This document shows positions 9,109-17,698 of a DNA stretch of 64,000 nt, piece after piece. The stretch comes from Ferruginibacter lapsinanis (GTDB lineage Bacteria; Bacteroidota; Bacteroidia; Chitinophagales; Chitinophagaceae), in contig NZ_CP086063.1 of NCBI RefSeq assembly GCF_020783315.1, positions 186,001-250,000 of the forward strand. The letters run 5' to 3'. Made by a program: the position numbers and the translations under genes. The notes beneath the pieces were generated by a model. That model had not been told where the DNA came from, ran no database searches, and saw only the letters and a list, made by a program, of their open reading frames with translations. Numbering within the stretch: the stretch's first letter is position 1; every line of letters begins with the position of its first letter.

Positions 9109-11013
9109 TTATTTTATAAAAAACAATTGAATAATAAATAATACCAAAATACCTATAACCATCATTAATACGTAAGCACTTACTTGTCCGCTTTGTAATA
9201 AACGTATCTGACGGCTTCCGTAATTGACAGCTTTGCCAACACCATTCACAAAACCATCTATTCCTTTTTTCTCTACAACATTGTTGAAGAATGCGGCAAT
9301 AGACTGAAGTGGTTTTACAATAATAGCATCGTATAATTCATCCACATACCATTTGTTTTCCAGTACTTTACCCAACCCGGTTTCTTCGGCAGTCGATTTT
9401 TCGTATTTACTGAATTTGTTCCAGGCATATAATAAAGCCATCAGTGCACCAACAACTGAAACTGCCATCAGCGTATATTCGGTACTGTGAGTCAATTCAT
9501 GTTTTGCGGCAATGGCATTACTACCGGTAAATATCGGTTCTAAAAAAGCTTCTAATCTATGTCCTCCATGCATCAATGCTTCCGGCACTCCTACCCATCC
9601 ACCAATGATTGCCAATATCGCTAAAATTACAAGTGGTATAGTGATCGCTACCGGGCTTTCGTGTAAATGGTGTTCCTGATCGTGTGTTCCTCTGAACTTT
9701 CCTGTGAAGGTCATTGCATACAAACGGAACATATAAAAAGCAGTCATGAATGCAGTTAACACCCCTACTCCCCAATAAACAGGATTTTTGGCGAAGGCTT
9801 CTGCTAATATTTCATCTTTAGAAAAGAACCCGGAGAAAGGTGGCATCCCTGCAATAGCAATACAGCCAATTAAGAAAGTGATATGAGTAATGCTCATGTA
9901 TTTTTTCAATCCCCCCATATTACGCATATCCTGTTCTCCTCCCATTGCATGTATCACACTACCGGCCCCAAGGAATAATAATGCTTTGAAAAATGCATGT
10001 GTCATTACATGAAATACCGCACCTGTATAAGCACCTACTCCTAAGCCTACAAACATATACCCTAATTGACTTACGGTAGAATATGCCAATACTTTTTTAA
10101 TATCATTTTGTTTTAATGCAATAGTTGCCGCCAATACAGCAGTAGCCAATCCTATAATAGTAATTACACATTGTGTAAAAGGAGCCATTGTAAACAAGAT
10201 ATTACTACGTGCTATCATGTAAATACCGGCAGTAACCATCGTAGCGGCATGTATCAATGCACTCACTGGTGTAGGACCCGCCATCGCATCTGGCAACCAG
10301 GTATACAAAGGAATCTGTGCACTCTTACCAGTAGCACCAACAAATAATAATAGAGTGATACCTGTGATATCAAAGGTTGATAATTTAGACACATTGGCGA
10401 ATACCTCGTGATAATCTGCAGTACCTGTTTTTGATATCAACCAAAATACGGCTAATAAAAACCCAAGATCTCCAATTCGATTCATCACAAATGCTTTTTT
10501 AGCAGCATCATTATAATTATTATTGGTAAACCAGAATCCGATCAATAAATAAGAACACAGACCAACACCTTCCCAACCAATGAACATGATGATGTAGTTA
10601 CCACCCATCACCAACAATAACATTGAAAACACAAATAAATTCAGGTACGAAAAGTATTTAGCGAAATCTTTGCTCTCTTCTTCATGCATGTAAGAAGTTG
10701 AGTATACATGAATAAGAAAGCCCACGCCTGTAATTATTAATAAGAAAAGAGAAGACAATTGGTCTATCTGTAAATCGAAGCCGACTTTGATCGATTCTGT
10801 ATTGATAAAATTAAAATAGTGAGCAACATGTGTATTGCCGCTTTTAACATTAAAGAAAACAAATAAACTGATCAGGAAAGAGCCTAAAATTACCCCGCTA
10901 CCTATAATGCCAGTAAGCGTTTTTGATAATTGCTTTCTTCCCAGCCCATTGATCAAAAATCCGATCAGCGGCAAAATTGGAATCAACCAAACTATTTGCA
11001 AAACATTATTCAT
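9109..11013 (-). CDS. nuoL: NADH-quinone oxidoreductase subunit L
   Basis: Largest proton-pumping subunit of complex I, 634 aa. It has the N-terminal Nqo12 domain (residues about 60-120), the antiporter core with FIGWEGVGLCSYLLIGFW and AQIPLYTWLPDAMAGPTPVSALIHAATMV (quoted only in part by key residues Glu, Lys and His), and the C-terminal extension with the long amphipathic lateral helix and final transmembrane helix. It follows nuoK after an 84-nt AT-rich spacer holding 7-bp repeats. Length and motifs are typical. Confidence 0.97.
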   Translation of the reverse strand: MNNVLQIVWLIPILPLIGFLINGLGRKQLSKTLTGIIGSGVILGSFLISLFVFFNVKSGNTHVAHYFNFINTESIKVGFDLQIDQLSSLFLLIITGVGFLIHVYSTSYMHEEESKDFAKYFSYLNLFVFSMLLLVMGGNYIIMFIGWEGVGLCSYLLIGFWFTNNNYNDAAKKAFVMNRIGDLGFLLAVFWLISKTGTADYHEVFANVSKLSTFDITGITLLLFVGATGKSAQIPLYTWLPDAMAGPTPVSALIHAATMVTAGIYMIARSNILFTMAPFTQCVITIIGLATAVLAATIALKQNDIKKVLAYSTVSQLGYMFVGLGVGAYTGAVFHVMTHAFFKALLFLGAGSVIHAMGGEQDMRNMGGLKKYMSITHITFLIGCIAIAGMPPFSGFFSKDEILAEAFAKNPVYWGVGVLTAFMTAFYMFRLYAMTFTGKFRGTHDQEHHLHESPVAITIPLVILAILAIIGGWVGVPEALMHGGHRLEAFLEPIFTGSNAIAAKHELTHSTEYTLMAVSVVGALMALLYAWNKFSKYEKSTAEETGLGKVLENKWYVDELYDAIIVKPLQSIAAFFNNVVEKKGIDGFVNGVGKAVNYGSRQIRLLQSGQVSAYVLMMVIGILVLFIIQLFFIK

Positions 11014-11073
11014 ACATGAAAATCAAAATGAAAAATCTAAAATGAAAAAACCATATCTGGTTCACATTTTCAA

Positions 11074-11106
11074 TTTTTAATTTTTAGTTTTTAGTTTTTA
11101 GTTTTT
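11074..11106. repeat. 7-bp direct repeats in the nuoK-nuoL spacer
   Basis: TTTTTAA (11074-11080) is followed by three perfect copies of TTTTTAG (11081-11101) and a partial fifth copy. The array runs into the last codons and the stop of nuoK. It looks like replication-slippage material and may vary between strains. Confidence 0.8.
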
Positions 11107-11427
11107 CAACCTGTTTAAAAAATTTACGTCAACCGAATGTGTGTTTCTATACAACATTACAATAATAGCCAGCCCAACAGTTACTTCCGCTGCAGCCACT
11201 ACCATTATAAAAAAAACAAAAATCTGAGCATCGCTAGCAGCCGTAGGATTAATAGCCACTGTTGCCAGGTTATGCATTTTTGAAAATGCTACCAATAATA
11301 AATTGACTGCATTTAACATTAACTCGATGCACATAAAAATAATGATGGCATTACGGCGGGTCAATACGCCGATCACGCCAATACTAAATAATGCAATCGC
11401 AAGAACTATATAATAATATACCGGCAT
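11098..11427 (-). CDS. nuoK: NADH-quinone oxidoreductase subunit K
   Basis: Small membrane subunit of complex I (Nad4L homologue), 109 aa with three transmembrane helices at about 4-22, 28-48 and 68-92. It has the conserved buried glutamates in [17 protein letters not shown] and [17 protein letters not shown]. The stop codon overlaps the first unit of a 7-bp repeat. It follows an orphan exported-protein gene by 8 nt, which itself follows nuoJ; normally nuoK follows nuoJ directly. Confidence 0.96.
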   Translation of the reverse strand: MPVYYYIVLAIALFSIGVIGVLTRRNAIIIFMCIELMLNAVNLLLVAFSKMHNLATVAINPTAASDAQIFVFFIMVVAAAEVTVGLAIIVMLYRNTHSVDVNFLNRLKN

Positions 11428-11435
11428 AAATAAAT

Positions 11436-11981
11436 TTATAATTTTACATAAACCCCCATTCCCATTGTACTGGATGCTGGTTGTATTGAAAAGATATTTT
11501 TGATTTTTTTTGTAACAATTCCATTAAACACATCAGTTGCCTTATATGCAGCTCCTTTCGTTAAAAACTTCGTTATCAGTCCGGATGCAATTGTACTTAA
11601 GCCTCCAACCAATGCGCCTTTATAATCTTTAGCGATAGAAGCTTTGTCTACCGCTTTTATCGTTCCATATAAAGCGATTGCCCCACCGGCATAAGATGCT
11701 ATCCTGTAAACTGTTCTGCCGGTCTTGAAAGTTTTGAATAATTTATTTACCTGCTCATTCTTTTTAAGTCCGAAGATTTCACCCACTTTGTTGATCTTAG
11801 GTATTGATACATTCCCAAGAGAAAATTTAGGAGCAAAGCCTTTTTTCACGTGCATTACTTTACCTACAATATCATTTATATCAAGTATTTTATTCAGATC
11901 AAATTGAGCAGACGACTTATTTACCATAAATCCTGTCATCAATATAATTATCATTATTTTTTTCATACTAGATAACTTCAT
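11436..11981 (-). CDS. Orphan exported protein inserted between nuoJ and nuoK
   Basis: A 181-aa protein of unrecognised family. The N-terminus is a signal peptide (basic start, hydrophobic [12 protein letters not shown], cleavage near SSAQ, about residue 26). The mature part is basic and has a Gly/Ala-rich, moderately hydrophobic middle ([18 protein letters not shown] and [18 protein letters not shown]) that could associate with a membrane. The ATG at 11981 overlaps the nuoJ end by 14 nt; an alternative ATG at 11966 (MKKIMII) starts just after the nuoJ stop and gives an equally good signal peptide. It is embedded tightly in the operon (8 nt to nuoK), so it is expressed with complex I. No complex I subunit resembles it. 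Its function is unknown. Confidence 0.8.
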   Translation of the reverse strand: MKLSSMKKIMIIILMTGFMVNKSSAQFDLNKILDINDIVGKVMHVKKGFAPKFSLGNVSIPKINKVGEIFGLKKNEQVNKLFKTFKTGRTVYRIASYAGGAIALYGTIKAVDKASIAKDYKGALVGGLSTIASGLITKFLTKGAAYKATDVFNGIVTKKIKNIFSIQPASSTMGMGVYVKL

Positions 11982-12483
11982 TTTCTTTTTTAGATATAAT
12001 TACCGCCCCAACCATTGCACTCAAAAACAATACACTACTTATCTCAAAAGGGAAAACGTAATCTGTAAATAACGCTTTTCCTAAATTAGCGATCAAACCA
12101 ACATCGCCATCTTTCATCTGTGCTAACTGATTACTAACAGCACTTTGTTTTAAAGCTGCTACCAACACAACTATCAAACTACCTCCTGCAATTGTACCTC
12201 CAAACAATAAATATTTATTTTTTTGTGGCGGTTCAGAATCAGCATTCAAATTCATCAACATCACCACAAATAAAAACAACACCATAATGGCCCCTGCGTA
12301 AACAATGATATTTACGATGGCCAGAAATTGTGCATTCAATAAAATATAATGACCGGAAATGGCAAAGAAAGTAATGATCAAATATAAAATACTGTGTACA
12401 GGACTTTTACTAACTACCACCATTGCAGCAGAGCCTAATGCAAGTACACTTAAAAACCAAAATAATATTTCTGTTACACTCAT
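11968..12483 (-). CDS. nuoJ: NADH-quinone oxidoreductase subunit J
   Basis: Membrane subunit of complex I (Nad6 homologue), 171 aa with five predicted helices, including the conserved third helix (VNIIVYAGAIMVLFLFVVML) that holds the pi-bulge. The start is taken at the ATG at 12483 (MSVTEILFWFLS); an upstream in-frame TTG lies inside a 7-bp repeat array and is unlikely. It is 34 nt after nuoI, and its 3' end overlaps the following orphan gene. Confidence 0.95.
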   Translation of the reverse strand: MSVTEILFWFLSVLALGSAAMVVVSKSPVHSILYLIITFFAISGHYILLNAQFLAIVNIIVYAGAIMVLFLFVVMLMNLNADSEPPQKNKYLLFGGTIAGGSLIVVLVAALKQSAVSNQLAQMKDGDVGLIANLGKALFTDYVFPFEISSVLFLSAMVGAVIISKKENEVI

Positions 12484-12511
12484 TATCAATTATCAATTAT
12501 CAATTATCAAT
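12484..12511. repeat. Four perfect 7-bp repeats directly upstream of nuoJ
   Basis: TATCAAT is repeated four times without mismatch, abutting the nuoJ start codon and filling most of the nuoI-nuoJ spacer. Changes in copy number would alter the spacing between the two genes, not the reading frame. Confidence 0.9.
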
Positions 12512-12517
12512 CATTTT

Positions 12518-13063
12518 CTATCTTACTGAAACCCTTCCGCCTTTCGCTTTTTCGTACGCTTCTTTCTCTGTGATCGGATGCGGTATCAACAGATCTTCTT
12601 TGCCATAAATAAATCCTTTACGTTGATAATTTGCCGGAGCAAATGTTTCACTTAAATAGATCGCATCTTTCGGACAAGCCTCTTCACACAAACCACAAAA
12701 AATACAACGCAACATGTTGATCTCATATTTAGCAGCGTATTTTTCTTCTCTATATAAATTCTCCTCTCCAGGTTTTCTTTCTGCCGCCTCCATTGTAATG
12801 GCTTCTGCCGGACAAGCTACTGCACATAAACCACAAGCGGTACAATTTTCTCTTCCTTCTTCATCTCTGTTCAGGATATGTAAACCTCTGAAAACAGGAC
12901 TAAATGGACGAGTTTTTTCCGGGTAATTGATTGTCGGTCTCTTTTTAAACATATGACCAAATGTGATGATCATACCTTTAAAAATAGCAGGCAGGTAAGC
13001 CCTCTCCATCCAACTCATTGGCTTACGGTCTACTTGCTTTACTCTGTTAGTTAATGCTTGCAT
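12518..13063 (-). CDS. nuoI: NADH-quinone oxidoreductase subunit I
   Basis: Peripheral-arm ferredoxin-like subunit of complex I, 181 aa from the chosen start. Two 4Fe-4S motifs are present: CTACGLCAVACP (C74, C77, C80, C84) and CIFCGLCEEACP (C120, C123, C126, C130), which bind clusters N6a and N6b. The ATG at 13063 is preferred over one 12 codons upstream, which overlaps a TATATTTG box and gives an N-terminus unlike the family. It is 51 nt after nuoH. Confidence 0.95.
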   Translation of the reverse strand: MQALTNRVKQVDRKPMSWMERAYLPAIFKGMIITFGHMFKKRPTINYPEKTRPFSPVFRGLHILNRDEEGRENCTACGLCAVACPAEAITMEAAERKPGEENLYREEKYAAKYEINMLRCIFCGLCEEACPKDAIYLSETFAPANYQRKGFIYGKEDLLIPHPITEKEAYEKAKGGRVSVR

Positions 13064-13114
13064 ATTATTTTTATTTGTTGCAACACAAAAGTTGCGCAAA
13101 TATATTTTTATTGT

Positions 13115-14179
13115 TTAAAAATGCCAGTGATTTTGTTGTAACAAAATCAGCCCGCCAGTTATCAGCATATTTATCAATGCCAATGGTATTAAAATCTTCC
13201 AACCCAGGTTCATTAATTGATCATAGCGGAAACGTGGAATCGTCCAACGTACCCACATAAAGAAGAACAAGAACATGACTGCTTTTATTAAGAACACACC
13301 TGCATGCACCAATGCCATCCAGTTCGTTCCCAGTTTTTCTAAAAGATGTGCATCGTTTACAAAAGGAATATCATATCCTCCAAAAAACAAACTGATCATT
13401 ACCGAACTGCTGATAAACATATTAATGTATTCTGCAAATAGATAAAAGCCCAGTTTCATAGAAGAATACTCTGTATGATAACCACCAATCAATTCATTTT
13501 CTGCCTCTGCCAGATCAAACGGTGTACGGTTACATTCTGCAAAAACGCAAATTAAAAAAATCAAAAATCCGAGTGGTTGTTTACATATATTCCACCAGCC
13601 ATCTACCTGATAGCCCACCATTGTTTTCAGGCTAAGCGTTCCCGTTACCATCAGTAAAGCGATCAATGCAATACCCATTGCCAACTCATAACTGATTATT
13701 TGCGAAGCAGCTCTTAAACCACCCATCAAAGAGTATTTATTATTACTTGCCCAGCTACCGATCATGATACCGTATACACCCATACTTACTACACCAAAAA
13801 CATATAATATACCGATATTAACATCTGCAATCTGTAAAGAAATATCCCTATCAAAAAAGTGCACTTTATCTCCCCATGGAATGACAGCTCCTGTCATCAT
13901 TGCTGTTAACATAGCCAAACATGGTCCCAGGATGAATAAAAATTTAGAAGAAAAATTAGGAATGATCTCTTCTTTAAAAAACAATTTCAACCCATCTGCC
14001 AATGGTTGCAGCAATCCAAAAGGACCTGCCCTGTTGGGTCCACGTCTATCCTGCAAACTGGCAGCCACTTTACGTTCCATAAAAGTCGCATACATGGCTA
14101 TCACTAAAGAAGACATAACCACAATTACAATCAGTGCTAATTTTTCAATTATTAAAGCGATATCTATATTCAATAACAT
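13115..14179 (-). CDS. nuoH: NADH-quinone oxidoreductase subunit H
   Basis: Membrane heel subunit of complex I (Nad1 homologue), 354 aa with eight or nine helices. It has signature loops RRGPNRAGPFGLLQPLADGL and ECNRTPFDLAEAENELIGGY, which form the quinone tunnel with NuoB and NuoD. It is 18 nt downstream of nuoG. Identification is certain. Confidence 0.97.
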   Translation of the reverse strand: MLLNIDIALIIEKLALIVIVVMSSLVIAMYATFMERKVAASLQDRRGPNRAGPFGLLQPLADGLKLFFKEEIIPNFSSKFLFILGPCLAMLTAMMTGAVIPWGDKVHFFDRDISLQIADVNIGILYVFGVVSMGVYGIMIGSWASNNKYSLMGGLRAASQIISYELAMGIALIALLMVTGTLSLKTMVGYQVDGWWNICKQPLGFLIFLICVFAECNRTPFDLAEAENELIGGYHTEYSSMKLGFYLFAEYINMFISSSVMISLFFGGYDIPFVNDAHLLEKLGTNWMALVHAGVFLIKAVMFLFFFMWVRWTIPRFRYDQLMNLGWKILIPLALINMLITGGLILLQQNHWHF

Positions 14180-14197
14180 GTTCCTTTTGTTCGAATT

Positions 14198-15265
14198 TTA
14201 TTTATTGGGGTTAACTTCACTTACACTATGGATGTCCATCAATAATTTAGGTGCTCTGCCCCCCATTACTTCTTTGGTTGTGTCTTTAGGTATTACTCCA
14301 TTCTCATAATGTCCCTGAGCGATCACAGAATGACGATTGATCTTGGTCGGTCCTTCAATTACCCAATCACTTGTTTTCTTTTTATCAAAGCGACAGGTAT
14401 TGCATATCCAGCCGGGCTTACCATCATAACTTTGTACTTCACCCCACTCATCTTTACGTGTTGTTACTCTGTAAACATCATCACCACGTAACCATAAAGT
14501 TGCTTTACCACAACATTTAGGATTGTCGCAATCTCTATGAGCATCTATTGGTTTTGTAAACCAAACCCTGTTTTTAAATCTGAATGTTTTATCTGTTAAT
14601 GCACCTACAGGACATACATCTATCATATTACCACTGAAATCATTATCGATTGCTTTGGAAATATAAGTAGATATCTCTGCATGATCACCTCTGTCCAAAA
14701 TACCATGCACTCTCTTATCGGTTAATTGGTCTGCCACATAAGTACAACGATAACAAAGTATACATCTTGTCATGTGTAACTGAATATATGGACCAATATC
14801 TTCTTTCTCAAATGTTCTTCTTTCAAATTCGTAACGAGTACCCTCTTTACCATGGCTATATCCCAGATCCTGTAAATGACATTCTCCTGCCTGATCACAG
14901 ATCGGACAATCTAACGGATGATTCAATAATAAAAATTCAACCACTCCGTTTCTTGCATCAATTACTCTTTCGCTGGTAATATTTTTTACCACCATCCCAT
15001 CCATCACATTGGTTCTGCATGATGGAACTAATTTCGGCATTGGTCTTGGATCAGCAGTTGAACCTGCAGCTACTTCAACCAAACAAGTACGACATTTACC
15101 CCCACTGCCCTGCAACTTACTATAGTAGCACATTGCAGGAGGTGCTACATCTCCGCCTATTTGTCTTGCAGCATTCAACACCGTTGTACCAGGTGCCACT
15201 TCGATAGTGATATTATCGATCGTTACTTTAAAGTTTGCCGGTGGTGCTTTTACTTCTTCAGCCAT
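14198..15265 (-). CDS. nuoG: NADH-quinone oxidoreductase subunit G, short form
   Basis: Peripheral Fe-S subunit of complex I, 355 aa. It has the N-terminal 2Fe-2S domain (CYYSKLQGSGGKCRTC; C46, C58, C61), the His/Cys cluster motif HPLDCPICDQAGECHLQD, and a 4Fe-4S region with CILCYRC and CPVGALTD. It ends soon after a further Cys-rich part (DCDNPKCCGKATLW, and WICNTC). The large molybdopterin-oxidoreductase-like domain found in 680-900 aa NuoG proteins is absent. Short NuoG is known in aerobic Bacteroidota, and the frame ends naturally 18 nt before nuoH, so this is not a truncation. It is 30 nt after nuoF. Confidence 0.95.
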   Translation of the reverse strand: MAEEVKAPPANFKVTIDNITIEVAPGTTVLNAARQIGGDVAPPAMCYYSKLQGSGGKCRTCLVEVAAGSTADPRPMPKLVPSCRTNVMDGMVVKNITSERVIDARNGVVEFLLLNHPLDCPICDQAGECHLQDLGYSHGKEGTRYEFERRTFEKEDIGPYIQLHMTRCILCYRCTYVADQLTDKRVHGILDRGDHAEISTYISKAIDNDFSGNMIDVCPVGALTDKTFRFKNRVWFTKPIDAHRDCDNPKCCGKATLWLRGDDVYRVTTRKDEWGEVQSYDGKPGWICNTCRFDKKKTSDWVIEGPTKINRHSVIAQGHYENGVIPKDTTKEVMGGRAPKLLMDIHSVSEVNPNK

Positions 15266-15295
15266 TTTTATAAATTAAAAATCTTGTCAATTTTA

Positions 15296-16651
15296 TTATA
15301 CTGCACTCGGAACATGAATCGGATCTGCATAATGCGCCAATCCATAATTCCTTTTTTGTGATTCTTCCGGATTCAACACATGCCATTCAAACTCATCCCT
15401 GAAATGCCTGATAGCAGCTGCAACCGGCCAGGCCGCCGCATCTCCTAAAGGACAGATTGTATTACCTTCTATTTTCCGTTGAATATCCCACAACAGATCA
15501 ATGTCTTTTATTTCTCCTTTTCCGTATTCGATCTTCTTCAATATCTTTTCCATCCAGCCTGTACCCTCACGGCAAGGGCTACACTGTCCGCAACTTTCAT
15601 GATGATAGAATCTTGCCAAACTTAATGTATGACGAACGATACATTGATCTTCATCCATTACAATAAATCCGCCACTACCCATCATTGTACCAGTCGCAAA
15701 ACCACCATCAGCCAAACTTTCGTAGTTCATCATTCTTTTCTCGCCTTTCGCTGTAGTCAACAACAAATTAGCTGGTAAAATAGGTACTGATGATCCTCCC
15801 GGAATACAAGCTTTTAATTTTTTACCATTAGGTATTCCTCCACAATATTCATCACTGTAAATAAATTCCTCTACAGAGATGGTCATATCTATTTCGTAAA
15901 TACCCGGTTTATTGATATTACCACAGGCAGAGATCAATTTTGTCCCTGTTGACTTACCCACGCCAATCTTCGCATATTCTTCTCCTCCTTCATTGATGAT
16001 CGGTACAACTGCCGCAATAGTTTCTACATTATTTACCACTGTTGGTCTTTCCCAAACACCTTTTACCGCAGGAAACGGAGGTTTAATTCTTGGATTACCT
16101 CTTTTACCTTCCAAACTTTCTATCAGTGCAGTTTCTTCACCACAGATATAAGCACCGGCTCCACGTTGTACGTAAATTTCACAATTAAACCCTGACCCTA
16201 AAATATTATTACCCAAGAATCCATGTTGTTTTGCCTCTGCAATGGCTTCTTCTAAAATATCTACGATCCATGCATATTCTCCACGGATATAAATATAACT
16301 AACATTACTGCCAAGCGCAAACGAAGAAACGATCATTCCTTCAATCAGGATATGAGGAATGAATTCCATCAGATACCTATCCTTAAAAGTTCCCGGTTCA
16401 CTTTCATCTGCATTCACCACTAAATGACGAGGTACACCTTCAGGTTTTGCAATGAAACTCCATTTCATTCCTGTAGGGAAACCTGCACCTCCTCTACCAC
16501 GCAAGCCACTTTTCTTCACTTCTTCAACTATATCTGCCTCAGACATTTTCAACGCCTTCTCAACACTACGATAACCACCCTCACGACGATATACTTCGAA
16601 GCTGCGGATACCCGGAACATTTGCTTTATCTAACAATAATTTTCTACCCAT
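15296..16651 (-). CDS. nuoF: NADH-quinone oxidoreductase subunit F
   Basis: NADH-oxidising subunit of complex I, 451 aa. Seen motifs are the glycine-rich NADH/FMN site GRGGAGFPTG (residues 52-61), GAGAYICGEETALIESLEG for FMN, and SCGQCSPCREG for cluster N3 near the C-terminus, with the fourth cysteine in NTICPLGDAA. It lies 20 nt downstream of an NTF2-like gene that separates it from nuoE. Confidence 0.97.
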   Translation of the reverse strand: MGRKLLLDKANVPGIRSFEVYRREGGYRSVEKALKMSEADIVEEVKKSGLRGRGGAGFPTGMKWSFIAKPEGVPRHLVVNADESEPGTFKDRYLMEFIPHILIEGMIVSSFALGSNVSYIYIRGEYAWIVDILEEAIAEAKQHGFLGNNILGSGFNCEIYVQRGAGAYICGEETALIESLEGKRGNPRIKPPFPAVKGVWERPTVVNNVETIAAVVPIINEGGEEYAKIGVGKSTGTKLISACGNINKPGIYEIDMTISVEEFIYSDEYCGGIPNGKKLKACIPGGSSVPILPANLLLTTAKGEKRMMNYESLADGGFATGTMMGSGGFIVMDEDQCIVRHTLSLARFYHHESCGQCSPCREGTGWMEKILKKIEYGKGEIKDIDLLWDIQRKIEGNTICPLGDAAAWPVAAAIRHFRDEFEWHVLNPEESQKRNYGLAHYADPIHVPSAV

Positions 16652-16671
16652 TGATCCTGATAATTATTTAT

Positions 16672-17112
16672 TTATGTTGTTGGAACTTTTGCACTTTGTC
16701 TGGCAATCAATTTCCATTTACCATATAATTTTTGCCAAACCTGCAACACATTTAATTTCAACAAAGATTCTTTCCCTTCTCTATTTTCTGTTGCTGATAT
16801 AATATGCCTTGCTACAGCTGTATTACCAACAATTTTAATACTGATTCTTTCTGTTTTTACATCTTTGTAAGTTGAAATATTAGCTAATGCTTTTTTGATC
16901 ATTAACTTTTTATCTTCCACATTACCGCCAGAGTGACCATAAGTAACATCACTGTTAACAAGACTCTCTAATGCAACACTATCTTTATCTACAAAAATTG
17001 CTTTATTTAAAGCTTCTACATTTTTCCAAACTTTTGCTTCTACTGATGATTGCGCAAAAGCTACAACCATTATTGCCGAGAAAAGAAACGTGAAAAATAT
17101 TTTCTTACACAT
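16672..17112 (-). CDS. Exported NTF2-like (DUF4440-type) protein inside the nuo operon
   Basis: A 146-aa protein with a signal peptide (residues 1-20, ending in VVAFAQ) and a cone-shaped SnoaL/NTF2-like domain in the rest (pattern of helix, then NSDVTYGHSGG, then paired strands ISIKIVGNTAVARHII and VLQVWQKLYGKWKLIARQ). This matches DUF4440-type families, common exported proteins in Bacteroidota with mostly unknown ligands. It is tightly packed, 5 nt after nuoE and 20 nt before nuoF, so it is cotranscribed with complex I. Nothing in the sequence shows a catalytic site. Whether it affects complex I or is a passenger is unknown. Confidence 0.85.
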   Translation of the reverse strand: MCKKIFFTFLFSAIMVVAFAQSSVEAKVWKNVEALNKAIFVDKDSVALESLVNSDVTYGHSGGNVEDKKLMIKKALANISTYKDVKTERISIKIVGNTAVARHIISATENREGKESLLKLNVLQVWQKLYGKWKLIARQSAKVPTT

Positions 17113-17117
17113 AATTT

Positions 17118-17609
17118 TTAATTTGCTTTACTTCTGCATTCTTCAATGATCGCATCAACCTTTTCTTTGGTTAGATGTTCTCTGTAATGTTTACCCAACT
17201 GCATCATAGGCGCATACCCGCAAGCTCCTAAACACTCAACTGTCTTCAACGTAAACATACCATCAGCCGTTGTTTCACCAACACCAATATTTAGTTTTTG
17301 TTTGATATAGTCAATAATATTATCGCTTCCGTTCAACATACAAGGTCCTGTCTGACACACTTCAAATAAATACTTGCCAACAGGTTTCAAATTATACATG
17401 CTATAAAAACTTGCCACCTCATACACTTCAATTGGTTCTATACTCAATAAAGAGGCTACATAATCCATTACAGGTGTATCTAACCATCCGCCAAACTCAT
17501 CCTGGGCCATATGTAACACAGGCAACAATGCACTCTTCTGTTTGCCTTCAGGATAACGTTTAATTATCTCTGCTACTTTTTCTAAACTTTTATTACTAAA
17601 CTGAATCAT
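17118..17609 (-). CDS. nuoE: NADH-quinone oxidoreductase subunit E
   Basis: Thioredoxin-fold subunit of the NADH dehydrogenase module of complex I, 163 aa. The 2Fe-2S cluster (N1a) ligands are C85 and C90 in CQTGPC and C126 and C130 in CLGAC. The helical N-terminal domain and overall length are normal. It is 89 nt after nuoD and only 5 nt before the NTF2-like gene. Confidence 0.96.
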   Translation of the reverse strand: MIQFSNKSLEKVAEIIKRYPEGKQKSALLPVLHMAQDEFGGWLDTPVMDYVASLLSIEPIEVYEVASFYSMYNLKPVGKYLFEVCQTGPCMLNGSDNIIDYIKQKLNIGVGETTADGMFTLKTVECLGACGYAPMMQLGKHYREHLTKEKVDAIIEECRSKAN

Positions 17610-17698
17610 GTTTTAAAATCAAAAGTCAAAAATTAAAATTCAAAAAAGAAATTCAAAAGTTTAAAGCACTGCTTTCTTTTGAGCTTTTACTTTTTATT

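Noticed and set aside
13097-13104. Internal promoter before nuoI (TATATTTG)
   Set aside because: The box is perfect, but the -33 position is unmatched and it lies in a normal operon spacer; too weak to list as a feature.
14198-15265. NuoG truncated by mutation
   Set aside because: The short form lacking the molybdopterin-type domain is normal for the phylum, and the next gene follows at 18 nt.
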